Assembly: GCF_000092065.1 (NCBI RefSeq)
Contig: NC_009361.1
Span: 62,001-126,000 of the forward strand
DNA: 64,000 bases
Direction: 5' to 3'
From: Ostreococcus lucimarinus CCE9901
Taxonomy: Eukaryota; Chlorophyta; Mamiellophyceae; Mamiellales; Bathycoccaceae
Positions 36,334 to 46,228 of the stretch are shown in pieces (within the stretch, counting starts at the first letter, position 1; every line of letters starts with the position of its first letter). The translations under genes were made by a program, and so were the position numbers. The notes beneath the pieces are model-generated. The model worked only from the letters and a program-made list of their open reading frames with translations. It searched no databases and was not told where the DNA came from.

Positions 36334-37353
36334 TTAGAAGACGCCGAGAGTGATCGCCTTGTCGATCGGGAGGCAGGCACCGATGCCCATCCAAATCGCG
36401 TAGAAGGTACCGACCAAGAAAACCGTCATCGCCAACGGTCGGCGGAACGGGTTTTGGAACTTGTTGATCGACTCGAGGAACGGCACGGTGATCAAACCAA
36501 CCGGCACGGCAGCCATGGAGAGGACACCGAGGAGCTTGTTCGGGATCACGCGAAGCGCGTTGAAAGTCGGGAAGAAGTACCACTCCGGCAAAATTTCGAG
36601 CGGCGTGGCGAACGGATCCGCCGGCTCGCCGAGCTGGGTCGGTTCCATCACCGCGAGGCCGATGCACAACGCGATGGTACCGAGGATAACGACCGGGAAA
36701 ATGTAGAGTAAATCGTTCGGCCACGCCGGTTCGCCGTAGTAGTTGTGACCCATGCCCTTGGCGAGCTTGGCGCGGAGCACCGGGTCGGACAAGTCGGGCT
36801 TCTTCGTCACCGACGCGACGACTTGGAAGTTACCGCGAGCCTTCGGGGAGACACTGCGATCGCGCGCGAATCGTCGCTTCGTCAGTCTTCATTCATTCGC
36901 CCTCGCGCGCGCGTCCACGCCGCCGTCACCGCCGCGCCGATCCTCATCCGTCGTCTCGCGCGTCCGCGCGCGCGCGTCCGTCGTCCCGCGCCAAACCCTA
37001 TCTTATCATGGGGGGATCGCGATCCCGTCGCGCTTCGTCGCCCGCCCGCGCGTCGCGCGCCGCGCCGACCCCCGATACCCGCCCGCTCCACCGACGCATC
37101 CCTCGCCATTCGCATCGCATCGCGCGTCCCGCGCGTCCCGCGCATCGTTTCGCGCGTCGCCTCGCGCGTCGTCATCCGCCCTCGATCGCGTCCCGTTCGC
37201 GTCGCGCGTCGCCCATTCATCCCCCACGCACCGCAACGGATCGAACCCCCTCACGGCGCCGAACTGCGCGCGCGCCGCGGTGGATTTTTGCGTCGCGCGC
37301 GCGCGCGCGACGACGCGCGGTCGCGCGACGTTGGAGAGCGTTTGCGCGATCAT
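36334..37353 (-). CDS. petD: Cytochrome b6-f complex subunit IV, nuclear copy with spliced transit peptide
   Basis: Exons 37353-37232 and 36853-36334; intron 37231-36854 (378 nt) with donor GTGCGTG, branch CTGAC and acceptor CAG, phase 2. The product is 213 residues. Exon 1 plus the first part of exon 2 encode a transit peptide ([20 protein letters not shown] ... [18 protein letters not shown]), then the mature sequence begins [20 protein letters not shown]. It continues through [39 protein letters not shown] (the PEWY motif of the quinol-oxidising Qo site) and three membrane helices, ending near the normal PetD length of ~160. Subunit IV pairs with cytochrome b6 in the thylakoid b6-f complex. 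petD is plastid-encoded in most plants and algae, so a nuclear, intron-bearing version is notable. Confidence 0.93.
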
Positions 37354-37732
37354 CGTCTCGTCGCGGTGTGCCGTCGTCGACGCGTCGTCGCGCGTCGTCG
37401 CGCGTCGTCGCGCGTCGTCGCGCGTTTATTTCGCCCCACGGCTCGTAGTCGAGACGCGCGTAAGCCCATCGAGACGTCGCGATCGTCGTCGCCGCCTGCG
37501 CCGCGTCATCGTTCGGTGCGCCATTCGGGACGGGGTTTCATTCATGCGCGCGCGGGTTTATCGTTCGCGCGCTTTCGCGCGTCGCGAGACGTTCGTCTTA
37601 TATTGTACTCGATCTGAAGCCCATGTATTACGCGCGGCGCGCGCGCGGGCGTCGACATCGCATCCGTCGGTAGCGGCGCCGCGAGACGCGCGCGCGCGTC
37701 GCGTCGGGTCGGGCGAGCGTCGGCGAGCCGCG
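37354..37732. promoter_or_regulatory. Divergent promoter region of petD and the TRAPPC12-like gene
   Basis: 379 bases between two divergent ATGs. It contains a 10-bp tandem repeat (37381-37424) close to the petD side and an AT-rich patch (37590-37630, with 'cttatattgtactcg') nearer the TRAPPC12-like gene that could include a TATA-like element. Frames across it are open only through low complexity. Confidence 0.45.
37381..37424. repeat. 10-bp tandem repeat
   Basis: Unit cgcgtcgtcg, four full copies and a partial fifth, 28 bp upstream of the petD start codon. Possible promoter element or replication slippage. Confidence 0.85.
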
Positions 37733-38749
37733 ATGGACGACGACGTCGCGCGCGGCGCGCCCGGCGCGGCGCTCGCGGACGCCGCGCGCGCGGTTCGCGA
37801 GCGACGCGCGCGAGGCGACGATGATTACGACGACGACGACGCGACGGCGACGACGACGGCGCGTCGTGGACGCGCGCGGGACGCGGTCGCGCGCGCGCGG
37901 GCGCTGATGGCGCGCGGACGACGCGCGGAGGCGAAGGCGGCGCTGGACGGCGCGGCGGTGGGGCGAGACGACGACGACGACGACGACGCGACGTTCGCGC
38001 TCGCGGCGCTTCGCGCGGAACTGCCGTATCATTTGAACGATGCGCGCGGCTCGTTGGACGCGATGTGCGCGGTGCACGCGATGTGCGCGAGAGAGGCGCG
38101 GGAGGCGCGCGGGGCGGAGGCGCGAGAGGCGTGGCGGCGGAGACGCGACGCGGCGGCGAGGGGGGTGGCGAGACGACACATGTTGGGCGATGATCCGCGC
38201 GCCGCGCTCGTGTGGCTCGATGCGTTGGCGCGTAGCGAACCGGACGAACCGGCGCACTTTTCCGCGGCGGGACGCGCGCACTTGATGATGGGAGACTTAG
38301 AGGGCGCGCGGCTGTGTTTCGAGGCGGCGGAGAAGAAGACGGCGGCGCTCGGCGAGGCGGCGACGGAGGCGCAGCGCGGGCGCGTGTTGCGCGATCGCGG
38401 TGATTACTTTCTCACGGGGTTGAGGTTTCCCGAAGCCAGGACCGCGTTCGCGGCGGCGATGGCGAAGGGCGAGACGGACGTCGCGGCCAAGGTGAACTCG
38501 GCGGTGGCGGCGGTGTACGACGGCGATTTGAATTCTTCGCGCGCGCTTCTAGAGAGCGGTTTGGCGAACGTCGTGAACGCTGATGTGAATTCAAAGGCGC
38601 GCGCGTTCATCTCTCCGAGTGTGGTGAAAAACTTGAATAGCATATACGAGCTCACGGCGCGTTCGCCCGCCGAGGCCAAGCGCGCGATGAACGACTTCAT
38701 CAAGCTCGTCGCGCCCGAGGACTTTGACGTCACGTGCATGGCGACCTAG
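37733..38749 (+). CDS. TRAPPC12-like TPR protein
   Basis: 338 residues from Met at 37733 (MDDDVARGAPGAALADAARA). The protein is all-helical with TPR-like pairs: DPRAALVWLDALARSEPDEP, AHLMMGDLEGARLCFEAAEK, GDYFLTGLRFPEARTAFAAA and VNSAVAAVYDGDLNSSRALL. The C-terminus VVKNLNSIYELTARSPAEAK and APEDFDVTCM matches the conserved end of TRAPPC12 ('L.N..T.YELES....K' and a final 'FN.QC.K'). TRAPPC12 is a subunit of the TRAPP tethering complex in ER-Golgi and autophagy traffic. Algal proteins here are shorter at the N-terminus than human (735), which also has an extra disordered part. Confidence 0.8.
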   Translation: MDDDVARGAPGAALADAARAVRERRARGDDDYDDDDATATTTARRGRARDAVARARALMARGRRAEAKAALDGAAVGRDDDDDDDATFALAALRAELPYHLNDARGSLDAMCAVHAMCAREAREARGAEAREAWRRRRDAAARGVARRHMLGDDPRAALVWLDALARSEPDEPAHFSAAGRAHLMMGDLEGARLCFEAAEKKTAALGEAATEAQRGRVLRDRGDYFLTGLRFPEARTAFAAAMAKGETDVAAKVNSAVAAVYDGDLNSSRALLESGLANVVNADVNSKARAFISPSVVKNLNSIYELTARSPAEAKRAMNDFIKLVAPEDFDVTCMAT

Positions 38750-38874
38750 CCCTCGCGTCTTAGCACATAGACAGCGCGCGCGCGGCTGCCGCGAATGACG
38801 TGTACACGTACGGTTTGTAATTAAAAAATGCGCTTTGCTAAGAAAAGTTATGTGTGTGTTCTACGGTGCTGACG

Positions 38875-39681
38875 TTAAACGTTTACGTTCAACGCCTTGG
38901 AGATGGCGAATGAAACCAAATACGCGGACGCCGCGGCGAGCGTACCGTTCAAGAGCATATACAGCGCGCTACTCGTGACGTTTTGATTCGTGAACTTCGC
39001 TTTGGCCGCGCCCAAAGCGGCCATCGTCATCGCGGTGAGTCCGCACGCCAACCCGAAGAGCGCGTCCCCGTTCGCCCCTCCGATCGCTCGCCCGAAAACG
39101 TACGGCACGAGCGGAACGAAACCAAACAGCGCGAACGCGCAAAACGTCACCAGCCCATTCTTCGCCGGTGAATCCGTTTCATCCGGCGGCATTAACCCGA
39201 GCTCCTCGACCATCATCAAGTCCAAGAAGAAGTTTTTATACTTTGCCAAGCGCTCGATCACCATCGTCGCGTCCTCTTCGCTCACGCCGCGCGCCATGAA
39301 AAGCTCAATCATTTCTCGTTTCTCTCCCTCTGGATAGTTTTCTAATTCCCATTTCTCCCGCTTCTTTTCCGTCTTCGCGTAGTCGAGCTCCGCCTTGCTC
39401 GAAAGGTAATCTCCGAACCCCATGGATATACCGTCGGCCACGAGGTTGGCGAATCCCATCAAAAGCACGACTTCCGTGCTCAGCCCGCCACCCTTGCTCG
39501 CGGCGACGACGGCAAAGGTCGTGATGGTGCCGTCCAGTCCGCCGAAGACGAGAGATTTGACGTACTTGCCAGCCTCCCCCGCGTGACCGGCTTCTATTTC
39601 GCTGTCGTGCGCGGCGCGGCTTGCCGCCGCGTCGGCGCTCTCGAACGCATTCTTCGCCGCGTCGAGATCTCGAGTGGCCAT
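38875..39681 (-). CDS. VIT1/CCC1-family iron (manganese) transporter
   Basis: 268 residues from Met at 39681. First helix KSLVFGGLDGTITTFAVVAA with the family's G-x-D-G-x-x-T metal path residue, second helix VVLLMGFANLVADGISMGFG, then DYLSSKAELDY, the cytosolic three-helix metal-binding domain rich in Glu (EKREMIELFMARGVSEEDAT, VEELGLMPPDE), and three more helices to the end. VIT1 proteins export Fe2+ into vacuoles with proton exchange and have five membrane helices, as here. N-terminus lacks a targeting peptide. Relevant for storage of iron in a picoalga. Confidence 0.93.
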   Translation of the reverse strand: MATRDLDAAKNAFESADAAASRAAHDSEIEAGHAGEAGKYVKSLVFGGLDGTITTFAVVAASKGGGLSTEVVLLMGFANLVADGISMGFGDYLSSKAELDYAKTEKKREKWELENYPEGEKREMIELFMARGVSEEDATMVIERLAKYKNFFLDLMMVEELGLMPPDETDSPAKNGLVTFCAFALFGFVPLVPYVFGRAIGGANGDALFGLACGLTAMTMAALGAAKAKFTNQNVTSSALYMLLNGTLAAASAYLVSFAISKALNVNV

Positions 39682-39787
39682 CGTCGCTGAATTCCGCGCC
39701 GGCGTCGAGGAGTGACGCGCGAAGGGCGTCAAACGTCCTAGGAAAAAGTCGGACGGATGGATAGACGCGACCGCGTCGCCGGAATCG

Positions 39788-40582
39788 TCACGGCGACGGC
39801 GCCGAACGGTGCGATCGCGCGCTCGAACCGTCGTCATCATCATCCAATAAACGCGCCAGAGCGTCATCGCGATCGAGCGCGCCGAAACGCGCGACATTGG
39901 GAGTCGCGAACGCCGCGCCGCCGACGTCGGCGCCGCCGCCTCGACGAGCCGCGCGACGGGTCGGAGTCTCAATCGCGCCCTCGCTCGCGGTTTCCGACAC
40001 CCGACGTCGCTGATGCACCAAAACCGAGGAACCCTCGCGCGCGATCGCGGACGGCGACGCGCGCCGAACGTTCGTGGACGCCCCGGTCGACGGCGGATCG
40101 ACCGCCGACTTCTCGACCTCGCGCGATCGAACCTCCCGCAACGCCACGGGAATGACGGTGTCTCCAAAATTCTCCCCTATCGCGCTCGACGGCGAACCGA
40201 AACACTTCAGCCATCCTCCGCGTCGTTGTTTTGCGCCCTCGACCGTTCCCGCGTCTCGACGCCGCGGCGCGCCCGTTCTCGCCGCGCCTCGTTCCGACGA
40301 CGCCGGCGTCGCCCGCCCCGAGGACCGCCCGCTCGAGCTCAGGCTCTCCATTACCCCTCGCGTGATCGCGAACGCGGTGTCGAACGACCCTCGCTTTCGT
40401 CGGTCGACGCCGTCGCGTCGCTTCGCGCGCGCGTCGCTCGTTCGCCCGCCGCGCGCTTTGGGTTGAATATCCACGCGCGAGGTCACCACCGCCGCGTCGC
40501 TGTCGAGAATCGTGCGCGTGCCGCCGAGCCAATCCGCGAACGAGGCCTCGTCGACGTCGGGGCCGCACTTAAGTTCCGTCAT
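39788..40582 (-). CDS. Uncharacterised disordered basic protein
   Basis: 264 residues. Starts MTELKCGPDVDEASFADWLG and soon becomes Arg/Ser/Ala-rich with many potential phosphorylation sites. A short ordered-looking block GGWLKCFGSPSSAIGENFGD sits mid-protein, and the C-terminus is acidic (ARLLDDDDDGSS). The antisense strand is also open here, so coding potential rests on the Met, on spacing (106 bp after the VIT1 start and 129 bp before the divergent GATA-like gene) and on the ordered blocks. No family recognised. Confidence 0.55.
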   Translation of the reverse strand: MTELKCGPDVDEASFADWLGGTRTILDSDAAVVTSRVDIQPKARGGRTSDARAKRRDGVDRRKRGSFDTAFAITRGVMESLSSSGRSSGRATPASSERGAARTGAPRRRDAGTVEGAKQRRGGWLKCFGSPSSAIGENFGDTVIPVALREVRSREVEKSAVDPPSTGASTNVRRASPSAIAREGSSVLVHQRRRVSETASEGAIETPTRRAARRGGGADVGGAAFATPNVARFGALDRDDALARLLDDDDDGSSARSHRSAPSP

Positions 40583-40711
40583 CTTCGCGCGCGCGGCGAT
40601 GGACGCGGACGCGCGCGAGGGTCTGCGGCGAGGGGAACGACGCGCGCGAGATTTGAATTTGAACGCGAAACGCGCGCGCGCGGGGCGGGCGCGTCATTTC
40701 CGCGCGCGACG

Positions 40712-41548
40712 ATGATGAAAGCGCGCGACGCGGAGAAAACGAAAGAAAACGATGAGCGGTCGCCGAGCGAGGCGCGCACGCTGTTCTATTCGCCGTATTA
40801 CGACGTGCCGAGCGATTTGGGGTTCCCGCCGGCGCCGCGCTCGACCGCGGGCACCGGGCACAGCGCGGCGCCGAGTTCGACGCGTGGGTTCTCGCTAAAG
40901 AAGATGTATCACTCCGCGATCAGCGCATTTAAGCCGTTCAAGCGATCGCGATCGCCCGAGCGCGCGGGGAAGGGTACGGAGACGGGGAAGACGCTCCGAA
41001 GGCCGAAGGCGCGCCGCGCCGTAAACGCGAACGCGAAGAACGCGACTTCGTCGTGGTTTTGGGTATTCGATAGCCCGAAATCCGATCCCCCAGCGAACGA
41101 CGAGAACGAGTCGGGTGCAGTGGTGAATGATATGTCGATCGAGGAGGGAGCGAACGTGCTCGGGGAAATCAATCGAGATTTCAGCGCAAACGCGCGCGAG
41201 ACAACGACGAGATTGACGACGCAGCCGAAGAATGCTTTACACGTGAGGAAGACGATTCGAAAGAAACCACCGGTCGCTCCAGCGGCTTCGAAGTACCATA
41301 GAAGACGCACCGAAACACTGAAGAATGGACAGGTTCGAAAGTGTTCGAGGTGCGCGATCGAGGGCGACAATTCAATCCACTGGCGTCGATCGTACGATTC
41401 GAAGAGTCCATTCTTCGGGTCAGACCTGTGTGATCGGTGCGGCAAAGCGGAATCGCGCGCATTAGCGAAGCTAAACTCTTCTACGGCGAAGGTTGTTGTG
41501 GCGAATCGACGTCGTACTGATACTCGCGCAATGCCGCGCCGTCGATGA
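40712..41548 (+). CDS. GATA-like zinc-finger protein
   Basis: 278 residues from MMKARDAEKTKENDERSPSE at 40712. Basic and Ser-rich with FSLKKMYHSAISAFKPFKRS and SSWFWVFDSP segments. Near the C-terminus (~225-262) is KCSRCAIEGDNSIHWRRSYD then SDLCDRCGK, that is C-x2-C-x25-C-x2-C. The 'HWRR' and 'LC.RCG' parts resemble GATA fingers ('LWRRGP.....LCNACG'), but the loop of 25 is longer than the usual 17-20. It may bind DNA weakly or have shifted to another role. A canonical GATA gene is 5.4 kb further on. Confidence 0.75.
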   Translation: MMKARDAEKTKENDERSPSEARTLFYSPYYDVPSDLGFPPAPRSTAGTGHSAAPSSTRGFSLKKMYHSAISAFKPFKRSRSPERAGKGTETGKTLRRPKARRAVNANAKNATSSWFWVFDSPKSDPPANDENESGAVVNDMSIEEGANVLGEINRDFSANARETTTRLTTQPKNALHVRKTIRKKPPVAPAASKYHRRRTETLKNGQVRKCSRCAIEGDNSIHWRRSYDSKSPFFGSDLCDRCGKAESRALAKLNSSTAKVVVANRRRTDTRAMPRRR

Positions 41549-41655
41549 AGCGCGCGCCTGTGACGAGAACGACTGAAATGAAGGAATCTGATCTAGAATG
41601 TGCTATGAAGAGTTGTAACTGCTGCTATGTGCGTGTATCGTACATGATGAATCAA

Positions 41656-43428
41656 TCAAATCGGTGTCCCGAAGTCCGCGTCGACTGGGTTCTTCCAGTG
41701 GTTAAAGTCGTTGAATTGTTCCTCCGCCACGCTTCCCGTCACCGGGCACGTATCTTCAATGGGCGGGAACATTTCGTGCGCGAGCTCGTTGACCTCGGAC
41801 AACGTGTACTGCTTCACTCGCTTTGTCGTCTCGCACACGACCTCGCCTTTCGGGTTGATCGTGAATACGCGGTGTTGAGGCACGCCCACGGCGAGGTAAG
41901 ACTCCACGTCTGTATCTCGGTTCCCGAACCCTGCATGAAAAGGATTCCACCCGGGTGGGAACAAGTTGCGAATGTCTTGCAAGCATCGAATCTTGAACCG
42001 CTGAGGGTTCCTCGTGACGACTTCGCGAAACAACGCTTTGGACAAAGGATCCGGCGCGCACATCACCGGCCCTTGCGCGAGCGTCTTGTCGCCCTGACGA
42101 AGCGACGACAGGTACTTTCTAGTTCCCGAAGCGTGCGAAATCGCTCGCGAAGTCAAGAACATCATCTTGTATCCGTTGTCGGTGATGTTGCTGTAAAGCG
42201 ACGCGACACCGTCGTGACTCCAGTCTTTACCGACCATCGGTGCGAGATGGCCGAGGACGTCACTCTTCGTGATCGTCCCGTCGACATCACTGATGACGAG
42301 CTTTATGTTCCAATCCCATAAATACACGAACGCCGAAACCTCTTGCAATCCCCACACGCGCGAGTTGAACGCGAACGAGATGGTATTGGTGCCGGGCTTG
42401 AGATCGAGCGACATCACTTCATCTTGCGTTAACTGCACGCGACGTACGCGACGACCTCGTCTCGGCGACGTCAACGCGTCGAAACCAACCGATCCGCCTG
42501 GCGCGTTGACCAAAGGCGACGCAGGCGCGTTGACGCGACCGTTCGAGGTCAACTTCCAGTTCGATGGCAAAGGAGTGCCGAACGCGAGGTGCGCCAAGAC
42601 GTGCGGTGCTGCCGCGCTCCAAGGTAATGCCTTCGCGGGTGGTCCCGCCGGACTGCGTCGCGGTCGCACGACGAGCCCAGAATGTCCGATCAGCCCAGGG
42701 TGCGCCTTGAAGTGCTCGAGCGTCACCAAGTGCTTGTCGAACTCCTCCACTTTCCCCCCGCACAAGCTCAACTCCACGGCGGGCAACACGGTCATTCCGG
42801 CGCTTTGTAACGCATCCACCGCCGTCGCCACTTCCTCTTCGGACATCGTACGTTTCCCGTCTTCTACGTCCCCGCTCGAACCCGACGTACTCGGCCTCGT
42901 CGTCTTCGGCGGCGTCTCTAATCGAAGCGCCGACAGCGCCTCGACCGCCCCGACCTCGTCTTCATCCCCGGTTCCTAACTCTATATCGCTTTCCTCATCT
43001 TCGTCCTCGTCGTCGTCGAAATCGTCCACACCGTCCGCGAAGTACGCCTCGCCGTTGGATCCGAGCCGCATCGTCAGCTCGCTCAGCGTCCCGTTCACCG
43101 TCACCGTCACCACCTTGGCTTCGCGTCCTCGCAGGAACGACTGCGCGTTACCGAATCGCACGTAGAACGGACTCGCCCTGAGTCCTCCGTCGGGTTGTTT
43201 GATCACCAGCGTGTCTGCGAGCGACGCGCGAGGCGTTGATTAGTCGACAGTTGGATCTCTCGCGCGGGTCGCGTTCGCGTTCGCGTCGTTCGTACCTATA
43301 GCGCCGCTCGCGCTCGGGACGAGCGTGCTCACGGCGGCGACGGAGCCGCCGACGGTGCCCACGGCGACGGAGCCGGCGACATCGCGGATCTGGCGAAGCC
43401 GCGAGGCGAGGGTCTTGTTGTCCCCCAT
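41656..43428 (-). CDS. Lipin-type phosphatidate phosphatase, two exons
   Basis: Exons 43428-43296 and 43214-41656; intron 43295-43215 (81 nt) with donor GTACG, branch CTAAT and acceptor CAG, phase 1. The product is 563 residues. The join rebuilds the N-lipin domain: STLVPSASGAIDTLVIKQPD then GGLRASPFYVRFGN, matching plant and animal N-termini ('GAIDVIVV.QPDG.....P.YVRFGK'). The catalytic C-lipin (LNS2) domain has VYLWDWNIKLVISDVDGTIT (DxDxT), SDVLGHLAPMVGKDWSHDGV, KMMFLTSRAI and FHAGFGNRDTDVESY. It makes diacylglycerol from phosphatidate at the ER for lipid synthesis. Acidic spacer between the domains is shorter than in plants (563 versus ~900). Confidence 0.92.
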
Positions 43429-43538
43429 GACGCGAGGCGGGCACTGACGCGCGACGAACTGGAAAAAGTTGGAGATTTGATCACACGTATCGAGGAGTGA
43501 AAGTCGAGTCATGGTCTTGATTCGCGCGCGCGATGGCG

Positions 43539-44747
43539 TCACGCCGCGGGCGAGGACTTGGCGGCGCCCGCGCGGTGGTGCCCTCGAAGCTTTTGCGACA
43601 TGTCATCCGGACGCAACGGGAAATCGCTGACTTGCTCGCACGATTCCAAAAGCATCTGCGGTCGATTTTTAGCGTGAAAGATGAAGAGACTTCCCGTGAT
43701 GAAGCAAAAGTTGCGAGCGTTCTGACAGTAGCGCGCGTGGAGTAAAGCCTGAAGTCGTCCGCTTTCCATCGAGTTCGCGTCGTCCATCCAAAGGTTAAAC
43801 GGATATCGTCGCGTGCCGGCGAAAATGCACAATCCCTGCTTCCCGCCTTCGTATCGGATGAGCTGCATGACGCCGTCGTAAAGATTGGATTGCGTCGGCT
43901 GAAGATCGACTAAAATTGTCGCCTTTTCGCGCGCAGCCGCGGCGACTAGAAGTTTTTGGTAATCTCGCGCGTCGCGCGGGTTCAGAATGTCCTTCGTCAG
44001 CCCGAGATGTCCCCAGTGACGCCAGTCTTCGATGAACAATTCTCGCTCTCTCCACCAAGGCAACAATCGTCGGTAGTCCCGGCTGTACTCTAACATGCCA
44101 AACGATGCGAGAGACGCTCCGGCTGGGTCCCAGATTCCTCGAATGTTCTCAATCGCCAGCTTCTCGGCGAGCGCGAATTCACCGTGATAGAGTCTCGATC
44201 TGCCGTGCTTCGTGAAATACGGAGACTGACCAGCCAGCACGGTTTCCACGTTGACGCTGTTGCCGTTGTGATATACGTACGCGAGAACGCGTCCGTACTT
44301 ATCGAGAGAGTACTCGCGCGCGCGAGACACCGAAGTCATGAACTCGCAGGTGTCGAATTCGATGTCCACCTCGACGTCGCCGCATCGACCATCCGCCGCC
44401 GATCCCAGACGCTTCTTGAGCCAATCGAACGCCTCCACGCCCGCCGGCGTGATCGGTTTGTACGCTTGCTCCTCCTTCTTCACATCGAGCGATTCTTCGG
44501 TGTCGACGTAGATCAACCGCACGTCCACTTTCTCCCACGTCGTCGGGTCGACGCTCGACGCGTCGAGCTCGTCGCTCGGTATGCGAGACGTGGGTTCGCT
44601 GCCCACGACGAGCGAGTCTTCCCAACCGTCGCCCGTGGACGAGCGTTGCTGACCGCCGTCGGGGTTGAGAAGCACGCGGATGGTCTTACCGTCGATGACG
44701 TGCGTGACGATGCAGTTGCGAATGAAAGTTCCGTGAAAGCTGTGCAT
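43539..44747 (-). CDS. Staphylococcal-nuclease-like protein with extended C-terminus
   Basis: 402 residues from Met at 44747 (MHSFHGTFIRNCIVTHVIDG); this start is fixed because the phytol kinase gene ends at 44804 on the same strand. The SNase (TNase) domain occupies ~1-190: THVIDGKTIRVLLNPDG, VRLIYVDTEESLDVKKEEQA (conserved Arg/Asp/Thr-Glu) and REYSLDKYGRVLAYVYHNGN. The ~210-residue C-terminal part contains LLHARYCQNARNFCFITGSL, which has the shape of a phospholipase-D HKD block (H-x-K-x4-D...GS) but with Arg for Lys and Ala for Asp, so it looks degenerate. Nuclease activity is plausible for the first domain only. Confidence 0.8.
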   Translation of the reverse strand: MHSFHGTFIRNCIVTHVIDGKTIRVLLNPDGGQQRSSTGDGWEDSLVVGSEPTSRIPSDELDASSVDPTTWEKVDVRLIYVDTEESLDVKKEEQAYKPITPAGVEAFDWLKKRLGSAADGRCGDVEVDIEFDTCEFMTSVSRAREYSLDKYGRVLAYVYHNGNSVNVETVLAGQSPYFTKHGRSRLYHGEFALAEKLAIENIRGIWDPAGASLASFGMLEYSRDYRRLLPWWRERELFIEDWRHWGHLGLTKDILNPRDARDYQKLLVAAAAREKATILVDLQPTQSNLYDGVMQLIRYEGGKQGLCIFAGTRRYPFNLWMDDANSMESGRLQALLHARYCQNARNFCFITGSLFIFHAKNRPQMLLESCEQVSDFPLRPDDMSQKLRGHHRAGAAKSSPAA

Positions 44748-44803
44748 GTTGGTTTCGCGTCGCGCGCGTCGCGCTGTGACGCCGTCGATATCGCGAATGA
44801 AAT

Positions 44804-45845
44804 CTAATATAACAACGAACCGCACGCGATGGCGGTGATGGCGACGGAAAAGTTATCGTCGACGATGGACGTGATCGGTAACGATTCCACGAGCGCGCAC
44901 GCGAAAGCGATGATGAGCGTGACAAAGTACGTCGTCGGCGTGGCTTCGATGAAGCCAAACGCGTCGAAATACGCCAATAATCTGCGTCGGCGACGAAACG
45001 AAACGGCGCGATGTCAGTCTTCGAGATCGAGCGGACGCGCGCGCGTCGAAAGCACACCCCGACGCATCGCGAGCGATATCGCGCGCGAATCGCGAATCGC
45101 GAATCGCGAATCGCGAATCGCGTTTATCAATCGAAACGCACCCGCTCGCGACGCCGAATCCGCCCGCCACGAACCCCGCGCTCCCAGCGAAACTCTTCTC
45201 CTCGTTCCACGGCAGCGCGTTCCCTTTCCCGAACTTCCGCCCGACGAGATCCGCGAATCCATCACCGCCGCACATCATCGCCATCGCGACTATTCCAATC
45301 GGATTCGTCCGCCAATACGCGCTCGTGCACGCGGCGAGCACCGCCGTGTAATACAACGGCCCCTTCAACAGCTCCTCCTTCCCCCCCTCTCGGCTCACGG
45401 CCCGCACCGCGCTCGCGTTCTTAATCATCCCCGACCCTATGCCGAATAATCGCACCCCCTGCGCCAGCGGGATCGCCGCCGCGAAGAATCGCGCCGCGCC
45501 GCTCGCGCTAAACAGCGGCCACGTGCACGCGAAAAACGTCCCGCTCGTCACGTGCACCAACTTCCTCGACGTCGTCGACGCGAACGCCCCGCGATCGGCG
45601 AGCGCGTCGAATGCTTTCACCCACACGAACGCGCCGATCGTCGTGAGCGCGCTCGCGGCGACGTCGCGCGGCGTTTCGTCGACGGAGGCGACAAACTGCG
45701 CGACGGCGTCAAAGACCATCGGCGCGGACGCGCGCGCGTCGATCGCGCGACGTCGCGCGCGAGAGAGACGTCGCGCGCGCGCGCCGCGCGTCTCGCCGCG
45801 CGACGGCGCGGCGCGCGCGCGCGAGGCGCGAGTCGTCGCGCGCAT
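44804..45845 (-). CDS. VTE5: Phytol kinase (VTE5-like), two exons
   Basis: Exons 45845-45142 and 44981-44804; intron 45141-44982 (160 nt) with donor GTGCGTTT, branch CTGAC, acceptor CAG, phase 2. Without splicing the frame leaves the conserved sequence. The 293-residue product has a plastid transit peptide (MRATTRASRARAAPSRGETR; an upstream Met at 46010 is possible), then membrane helices with RKLVHVTSGTFFACTWPLFS, MMCGGDGFADLVGRKFGKGN, EEKSFAGSAGFVAGG and, in exon 2, YFDAFGFIEATPTTYFVTLI and FACALVESLPI then DDNFSVAITAIA. These are the hallmarks of phytol/dolichol kinases. It salvages phytol from chlorophyll for tocopherol synthesis in the plastid envelope. Confidence 0.9.
45084..45118. repeat. 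7-bp tandem repeat inside the VTE5 intron
   Basis: Five copies of cgcgaat, just downstream of the intron donor (minus-strand sense). Non-coding, likely length-variable. Confidence 0.9.
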
Positions 45846-46102
45846 GCGCGCGGGGACCGTGCGGCGCGCTTTGACGCCGCACTCACGCGCGCGCGCGCCG
45901 ACGCGACGATCGAACGCGCGCGAGGGCGTCGAACGCGATGTGCGTCGCGCGTCGAGCGCGCTCGAGCGACGCGCGAGGCGCGAGGCGAGGCGCGCGCGGA
46001 CGGTTTTCACCGCCGCCGCCGACCGCGACGACCGACCGACTGACGACGAACGACGACGACGGCGACGCGACGCGCAGGTTTAAGCGACGGGACTGGAACT
46101 AC

Positions 46103-46197
46103 ATGCACGCCCGCGATGGGGACTCGTCGAGCGATTCGGATTCGGTCGAGTCCGCGGGACCGGAGGCGCGGTCGAGCGATGAAGAAGCGAGCGCGAG

Positions 46198-46228
<31 letters not shown>

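Noticed and set aside
36990-37000. Telo-box-like AAACCCTA near petD
   Set aside because: Lies inside the petD intron; a single 8-bp match in 64 kb is expected by chance.
36752-37732. Upstream in-frame extension of the TRAPPC12-like gene
   Set aside because: Crosses petD and its intron on the other strand; Arg/Ser low complexity.
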